DNA of 64,000 nt, taken from assembly GCA_964017155.1 (NCBI GenBank), contig OZ024867.1:21218780-21282779 (forward strand). The letters are read 5' to 3'. Below are positions 57,455-64,000 of the stretch, in pieces (within the stretch, counting starts at the first letter, position 1; each line of letters opens with the position of its first letter). This stretch comes from Oasisia sp. SBJ-2009. Its lineage: Eukaryota; Annelida; Polychaeta; Sabellida; Siboglinidae. The position numbers and the translations under genes are program-made. The notes under the pieces are model-generated. The model saw nothing but the letters and a program-made list of their open reading frames with translations. It ran no database searches and was not told where the DNA came from.

Positions 57455-59106
57455 CATGTTATTGTTCGCACCGAAACAGCTCTAATGAGAGTACAACACG
57501 ACATAGTGCGAAACCTCGATTCAGGACGGTGTGTTATGCTGATTCTCCTGGACACGAGTGCAGCATTCGACACGATCAACATTGACACATTGTTGAACAC
57601 TCTGGGTTCACGTTTCAACATCGACGGCACGGCACTGGACTGGCTTAGATCATACCTGACCGGCAGATCGCAGTGTGTTATGGTTGGTTCGTCTTCTTCG
57701 AACACAACTCTGATTTACCATGGAGTTCCGCAAGGCTCGGTTCTTGGACCAGTGATGTTCAATATGTACACGACATCCATTGCGGATATATGTACGAATC
57801 ATCATGTGATGTTCCATCGATTTGCTGATGACATCCAGCTATATGTCAGCTACAACCCCATGATGTCTGATGAGCTGGAATACGCAAAACAGCTGCTCGT
57901 CCAGTGCATAGCAGAAATACGAGCATGGATGCTGTTACACCAATTGAAACTTAACAACGTGAAAACCGAGTTTATCGTGCTGCAGTCACCGCACAAACTA
58001 CGAGTTCATGGCAGCCCCAGCTTGGAAGGAACTACCTGGGCTAACATTGACATCTAAAGACGCAGTGAGAAATCTGGGCTGCTACTTCGATAGGCATATG
58101 CAATTGAACCGCCTCGTGTCCAGCTACTGCTCTTCGGCATATTACCATCTGCGCCTGATCAGCAGAATCCGACACCTGCTGACCCGAGACGCGTGCTATG
58201 CCGCAATGCGTTGTCTTGTGCTGAGTCGCCTCGACTACTGCAATGGTCTACTCGGTGGACTTGAACAATGGACTGACCAACCGACTCCAACGAGCGCACA
58301 ACTCGGCCGCTCGCGTTATCAACCGTGTCAGACGGCGAGATCACATCACACCGATTCTGCGATCGCTGCATTGCCTGCCGATCAAGATGAGAGTAACATT
58401 CAAGATATGTACTTGCATGTATAAGATACTGCATGGCTTGGCCCCGGACTACCTCAATTGTGTGATAGCTCGCAACGCGCCTACTCGTGCATTGCGATCA
58501 GCGATTGACACAACATTGCCCGCAGTGACGGTGCCGAAGAGAACGGTCGGAAGGTGCAGGTTTGCAGTGGCAGGTCCAACCATGTGGAACAACTTCCCTA
58601 AGAGTGTGAGAACAATTGAGACACTGGCAGCTTTCCGAAAACAACTAAAAACTCACTTATTTCGTTCACACTACCTGCCTTGATGACAGTGATTTGTATT
58701 CTATGACGCTGCTTGGTTTTAAATTGTTCGGTTTGGAATTGTATTTTTACACACTAATTTATTGTTTTATAATTATTTATCTTAGCTTATTTATTTAGTT
58801 TTACTTACTTATTGCTCTTATATTACTTATTTATTTAAATTAGATTACTGATTTGATCTTACCTTATGTATTTAATTAGTCTATATTTTAGATTTGGTCA
58901 ACACGTCATAGTAATGTGTTTTTATTGATCTTAACTTTTTTACTTATTTATCTTAGCTTATTTATTGTTATCTTACCTTATGTATTTAGTTAATTTACAT
59001 TTTAGATTTAGTGAACACATCGTATTAATGTGAAGCGCTTTGATTGATATTTAGTTAGCTAAAAAGCGCTATATTAAGCAACGGAATTATTATTATTATT
59101 ATTATA
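57455..59106 (+). mobile_element. CR1/L2-like LINE, 5'-truncated, with tail
   Basis: RT begins near 57455 (RTETAL, then MRVQHDIVRNLDSGRCVMLI). Motifs in order are LLDTSAAFDTINIDTLL, GVPQGSVLGPVMFNMYT and HRFADDIQLYVS (catalytic FADD, about 57820). After a frameshift near 58050 come LGCYFDRHMQLN and MRCLVLSRLDYCNGLL. After another near 58245 come LQRAHNSAARVINRV, LHCLPIKMRVTFKI and LKTHLFRSHYLP, with a stop at 58681. The 3' UTR ends in a GAAGCGCTTTGATTG hairpin and an (ATT)n tail (59088-59106). Only two frameshifts separate it from an open RT, so it is a fairly young truncated copy. The endonuclease is absent. Confidence 0.9.
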
Positions 59107-59369
59107 ATGTTAAAACACCGTTTAATCTCAAGAATGCATCAAATGGAAGATATAAGACGGCTGATAGTACTGTCTGTACATACAATATTCATCGCTGTTC
59201 TACGGGTGGAATTTCGTATTGACAACCATCTAAGACTACATATTACTACCTTATTCAGTTCTTAATTACCTACACGAACCCGGAGGTGTGATGTCCTTTA
59301 AACATGTAGAATAATAATATAATAATCACTTCTTTTGCCCCAATATCCTCTAAGATCAAGCTCATTGGC

Positions 59370-59740
59370 GCGACAAAACCAAGGGATTAAGCAAACACGT
59401 AATCGAAAACAATGCGTGAGTCGTCAATGGGTGGATGAAGAAGCTAGGAGGCCAAGGAGGATAGGCAGCATTAAAGAGATAAGGTTTTAGGCGTCGGCGA
59501 AATGAAACTATATTACATTCTGAATTACTAGTGGCAAGAAGCAAATTCCACACCGTTCGTGCGGCAACCGAGAAAGGTCGGGTCCCGGCTTTCGTTTTCA
59601 CCCGAAGGGATATAAAGAGGGTTACTACTGGTTGAGCGTAGCTGTCTGGAATTTCTTGCTGGGGTTTGCATTGAATTTATATATGCTGGTTGTGTAGACG
59701 AGAGTGCAAAATAGGCTATTGTACACATTTAAAAAATGAT
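59370..59740 (-). mobile_element. LINE C-terminal fragment
   Basis: On the minus strand: GTRPFSVAARTVWNLLLATS, SFRRRLKPYLFNAAYPPWP and a short tail to a stop. This is the terminal block of another CR1-type family, with upstream remains to about 59740. Confidence 0.75.
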
Positions 59741-59949
59741 GCGATTGTGCAAAGGGAGCCAATGCAATGATTTTAGAAGCGGCACTGAGCAAGAAAAACG
59801 AGAACACGTGACTACCCTTGCTAAAGAATGTTTACGCTGAAGGAGCCAACCTGACGTGGCAAGGACAAAGGAACACAAAGAGTATATGTCTAGTTGTTAC
59901 ACTGCATAGCTTGCATGTCACCACCGAAACACGTCTTAACCATCACCAC

Positions 59950-60095
59950 GACTATGACAGATATCATGATTAATCACATCGTTAATGATCTGGTTTTACC
60001 AAACACTGATTTTTTTTTTTAAACGTTGTCTAGTCGTCGGTAGTAGAAACCTAGTTCCTCGGTATGTCTGTCTGTCTGTCTGTCTGCATGTCTGC

Positions 60096-60137
<42 letters not shown>

Positions 60138-60140
60138 ATA

Positions 60141-60196
<56 letters not shown>

Positions 60197-60211
60197 CATA
60201 TATTATACACA

Positions 60212-60258
<47 letters not shown>

Positions 60259-60367
60259 CCAGAGGAACTAGGTTTCTACCACCGACGACTAGACTACGTT
60301 TCAAAACAATCAGTCTTGTAAAACTAGATCATCAACGATGTGATCAATCATGATATTTTATATAGTC
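59950..60367. mobile_element. Foldback element with compound microsatellite loop
   Basis: The left arm 59950-60060 and right arm 60262-60367 are reverse complements with few mismatches (GTCTAGTCGTCGGTAGTAG against CTACCACCGACGACTAGAC; GAACTAGGTTTCTAC at the inner edge). The loop is (CTGT)n, (CT)n, (TA)n then (CA)n. It is non-coding. Confidence 0.88.
60064..60258 (+). repeat. (CTGT)n(CT)n(TA)n(CA)n compound microsatellite
   Basis: This is the loop of the foldback element. Confidence 0.95.
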
Positions 60368-60779
60368 ATAGAGGGAGAGAGATATATATATATATAGAGA
60401 GAGAGAGCGAGAGCGAGAGTAAGAGAGAGGTTGTATGCACACACGTTAGTACATGGAAGGCTACTACACAAGAGAAGTGCGATACTCTTCGAGTTTCACT
60501 TACAGAAAGTGGCATTGTACAAGTCATCGATACATCGATGATACAAACAAATCTTCATTCTATGTCACGTCTGTCACTAAAGCAATACATCCTGCAGCAT
60601 TTCAATGGTTTCGCCAATTCACGGTTGAATTTCCCTATACACCAATGTAGATACACAAGACCACATGTCCGTCGTCCAAGATTTACTAGCTATTCACAGC
60701 CTCACAGGATGTTGTAGCATCATACTTTCGCGAGGCACGTTTGCAGTAGTCGAAGTTCTGATATGTGGTCAGTGTTCTA

Positions 60780-61429
60780 TTAACCGATTAGCACTTAAGT
60801 CGGGCATTGACGGTCACCTCGAATCTCCTCAGGTCGGCCATAGCCGGCCAGCGAATACACCATAGCGTTTGAATTCGGTTTATGTGGTTGCATCTAGTGA
60901 CTAAGAGATGCAATAAATGTAACACCTATCTAGACATATAACATTACATTGTGACTATTTTGGATACTTCCGTTCTCAGAAATATTTATTGTTTTTGGTC
61001 ATTTAAAAATGTCCTATAGCCAGATGTTGGCCACGTGTACAGCTAATATGTGTAATATATTATACAAAAATGTATACCAGTGTGTAGATAATTTAATGTT
61101 CTTTTAAATAAACCCAACTTGTAGCAGTAGAAATCCAAGCATAAAAAAGTTACACCGTAACAAAGTAGTTATTTTACAAAGAGTTTCAAAATGTCATTGT
61201 GTCAACCAAGAAATGGTCAACATATTTTAACGTAACAACAAAAAATTTGAAACCACTGTGTAGGCAATTTTATTATCTACAACATGCGTACAACATGCAA
61301 TAGCGAGAATTGAATAATAAAGGCGCTAGAGCAAAGAAAATGGCGCAAGCAATATTTTTAAACATCTAGGTCAAATAGTTGAGGAGCCACAGGCATCACA
61401 TTAAAATCGGCTGCGTGCTAATGGGTTAA
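60780..61429 (-). mobile_element. TTAA MITE, copy 3 (650 bp, complete)
   Basis: The inverted orientation of copy 1: it starts TTAACCGATTAGCAC and ends GCGTGCTAATGGGTTAA, with TTAA at 60780-60783 and 61426-61429. It contains ACCACTGTGTAGGCA and CAATAGCGAGAATTGAATAA-type blocks shared with copies 1 and 2, and has the extra internal sequence that copy 1 lacks. Non-coding. Confidence 0.88.
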
Positions 61430-61978
61430 AGTACGACGAATCAGCAACGGACCACCTTTGTCAGAAGTAGTGGACCAGGCCAAGCATTTCGTTGTAGGTC
61501 ATTGTAATTGTAAAACACTCTGCACTCGTACAGCCTAGAAAGGCTGTGAGATCGCCATAAACAATCTATTTCAACCAGCCTCTTTTTGAATCAGTATTTT
61601 TAATAGCGGCGCTAAATCAGAAAATGTTCCAGGTCTAACGTTGCAATAGAGGATTAATCAATATATTTAAATTCACACAACAACAACACATGTACAACGA
61701 ATGCCATCTAGTCTTTGAGGAAGGAATCGCTCTCAATTCCGACATCTTTTGAGGTAGGCTTTATTTGGAGGAGACACTCTCTGACTCTGTCAAGACAGTA
61801 TTATGTATTATTAGTAATTGTATAATACTCTAATAGACAGACAATCCTCTATTCTAGTGTCTTCAAGCTAAATCACCACTAATCCTTGTGTCCTTTAGTG
61901 AAAATAAAAACTATGACTTATGATAAAGCTTGCATGAACAACTCAAGAAACGCGTCAATATTATATTCGAAGTGGTTA

Positions 61979-63878
61979 CGTAGCCGAGCATCGGAACCTT
62001 GTACCTCGGCGTTATAGGTCCGAGCACTCAACGCGCATGCGCCAATTGTCATGTGTTGCATCTTGCTTCCGCTCTTTCTCACGGTAGCCGAGCATGGTGT
62101 GGTTGTACTTGGGTTGGGATGAACGTAGCCGATGGTTTTGACGCAAAATGAGGAAATAGAACAGCCGTGCAACTCTACATTGACTACAGGCGGGGGACTG
62201 TAAGACATCGGCTGCGTCGGTGACTCTATAGATTGCAAGATTAAGCCCGAGCACAAGTACTTCGAAGACAAATGCCAGTCGATTCGGCTCACAGACAACT
62301 CGGCCCGGGCCGAGTCGGCTCAAGATAATTCGGCGCCGATCATGAGACGACTCGGCGTCTATATGAGACAACAGGATAATTTATTTTTATTTTGCACCAC
62401 CTCAATTTTGCTGTTATCACTATCTTTATCGAATTGCAATGAAATTTTTAACTACAGAATAAGTGTCGGTTTTATATTACAATAATAATGTAATTCATGC
62501 TTAATGTTATTATATTAGTTATTGTTTTGCTTGATTAATGTTATATTAGTGAAATAGTTATGTGCATTACATTACGGTTTTAATACAATATTTATAAAAT
62601 TATAATAAAATGTATTAAAACTGCAATTTTAAATGTCGCAAGCATAATACCATAATTTTCATGTGTTATAAGATGTATGTTATGTTTACTAAATTGTTTA
62701 TGATTGATATTCTTTGCCTACATTTCATTTTTTCGGTGCATTAAATTAATAATTATCTCAGGCATGATTATGTTTTACAAATATAACCCCTACTACCTTA
62801 GATATTACGCAGTTCCTGCTGTTAAATACTACATTATCCGCAACTCTCACGTGTCAGGATAACCCTTTTGTGCAATGTTTTAAAATTTTCAGTATGGAAT
62901 CAGTTACCACACATTAGTAATGTATTCTAGATATAGAGATCACGTAGCAATTTTTGGTTACATTAGTGCAATTCACGAGTATGCTTTACATTACTGTGTC
63001 AGATTGCAAGTCGATTTATCTTTGCGCATGACGTGTACACATGTCACTTCAATATTAATATTACCCAGGTAACCATCATTGTAGAGATGTTCTTTTGTCA
63101 TCTTCCTGTAATAAACTGCTACATACAATATTGCTACATTACACATGTGTGTATTTAATAATTCTGCATAAAGTAATACAGCAGAAATAAATATCTTCTA
63201 AAGCGATATTTCTTATAATCCTTTTCTAATGGAACTGGCTCTATTAAAATTATAATATTAAATTTACTATATAAAAAACATGAAGTTCATATATCATTCT
63301 GTTATACTACAGCAATTACAATCTGCAGTTCTCAAAACGCAATTACTTTGGTCTGTTATGCCCTATGAAAAAAATGTATTCATGAACCAGCCATATGCTG
63401 TATGATGCCCCAGTTGTTTCTTTCGGTGCTCATGTAATTATTAATAATGCTCATCTTTATTCATTATAATGTCGTTATTGGTATATATTACGTACTTAGA
63501 TTCATACCATTAACGCAAAAAAACATTTCAAATCATGCAATTGGGCTTATAAATTTTAAGTATTTATTTCATTTGTTTTCCATAGGCTATGACTTGTTAT
63601 AATGGACTTATAAATATTAATCGAATATCCTTATGAATCGCTGGTAGCAGTAGTACGATCACGCACCTATACTGATACTGAAGCGAAGGGTAACGTGAAA
63701 GTACGACCAAGAAATCGTCTGTGCGTTTAATGCTCGGACCTTTATCACAAACAAACACGGTTCCGATGCTCGGCCTGCTGCACCGCGTCCGAGCACCGGG
63801 GAAAGTCAAAGTAGGCGCATGCGCGGTGAATGCTCGGACCTTTATCACCAGCGAACACGGTTCCGATGCTCGGCTACG
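61979..63878. mobile_element. 1.9-kb non-autonomous TIR element
   Basis: CGTAGCCGAGCATCGGAACC at 61979 is inverted at 63859-63878. Similarity continues inward for about 68 bp through AGGTCCGAGCA and CGCGCATGCGCC. CCGAGCA words recur subterminally at both ends (about 62088 inverted partner; 63731, 63773 and 63831). The interior (62390-63590) is AT-rich without a gene. No target duplication could be fixed. Confidence 0.75.
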
Positions 63879-64000
63879 CAACAACGTCCTATTATATTTG
63901 TCCTATGCCCAAATAAAAGTCCATGGCTATGCAATGTATATGGTTCTAGCCACAAATCGTGCGTGGAGATATGTTTTAATTGGAGGAAGCCGTCTAGACT

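Noticed and set aside
57060..59106. Twin-primed (5'-inverted) LINE
   Set aside because: The inverted left segment encodes the C terminus and 3' end, which the plus-strand copy also has. Two separate insertions fit better than one twin-priming event.

Overview
The window is animal nuclear DNA and most likely comes from a mollusc or another lophotrochozoan. The grounds are a spliced HEPN(DZIP3-type)-NACHT-LRR receptor gene, an array of phase-1 EGF exons, many CR1/RTE-like LINEs, Ty3/gypsy and Mutator-like remnants, and dense (CA)n, (TA)n and GA-rich simple repeats. The taxonomic call is an inference; no species marker is visible. Only two host genes can be supported, and almost everything else is repeat.

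Layout. 1-3.1 kb: a large inverted-repeat element whose interior carries a decayed RPA70-like OB/zinc-ribbon domain. 3.7-13.9 kb (+): six well-defined single-EGF exons, each phase 1-1, one degenerate seventh and one dead eighth whose fifth cysteine is a stop. Their introns hold a TTAA-flanked foldback element, LINE fragments, a tRNA-derived SINE, a Harbinger-like MITE nested in a LINE, and long microsatellites. 17.4-21.8 kb (+): a broken Ty3/gypsy element interrupted by a 1.3-kb solo LTR (TSD TATG) and by a 588-bp MITE at a TTAA. 22.5-23.3 kb: a TIR element sitting between TA runs.

26.1-44.9 kb (-): a nine-exon gene that I could join by splice signals and phase into one open frame of 3,834 nt (1,277 codons plus stop). 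It encodes an N-terminal HEPN domain with an RX4H motif, a coiled coil built from identical 21-residue units, a NACHT ATPase, and LRR exons of mostly 84 bp. Its intron between the NACHT and first LRR exons is about 9.1 kb. It contains a CR1-like LINE split by a 4.8-kb Mutator-like (PF20700-type) transposon with 14-bp TTAA-containing termini, and by a truncated copy of the same MITE seen in the gypsy element. The intron between the second coiled-coil exon and the NACHT exon carries two more LINEs.

47-53 kb: GGGGAGA minisatellites with a duplicated flank, and a three-unit array of about 0.5-kb units each ending in (TG)n. 53-64 kb: LINEs, a foldback element with a compound microsatellite loop, a full-length copy of the TTAA MITE, and a 1.9-kb element with about 68-bp TIRs.

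No rRNA, tRNA gene, CRISPR array or prokaryotic feature was seen. The most interesting content is the complete HEPN-NACHT-LRR gene and the nested transposons, where host-element reading frames define target-site duplications to the base.
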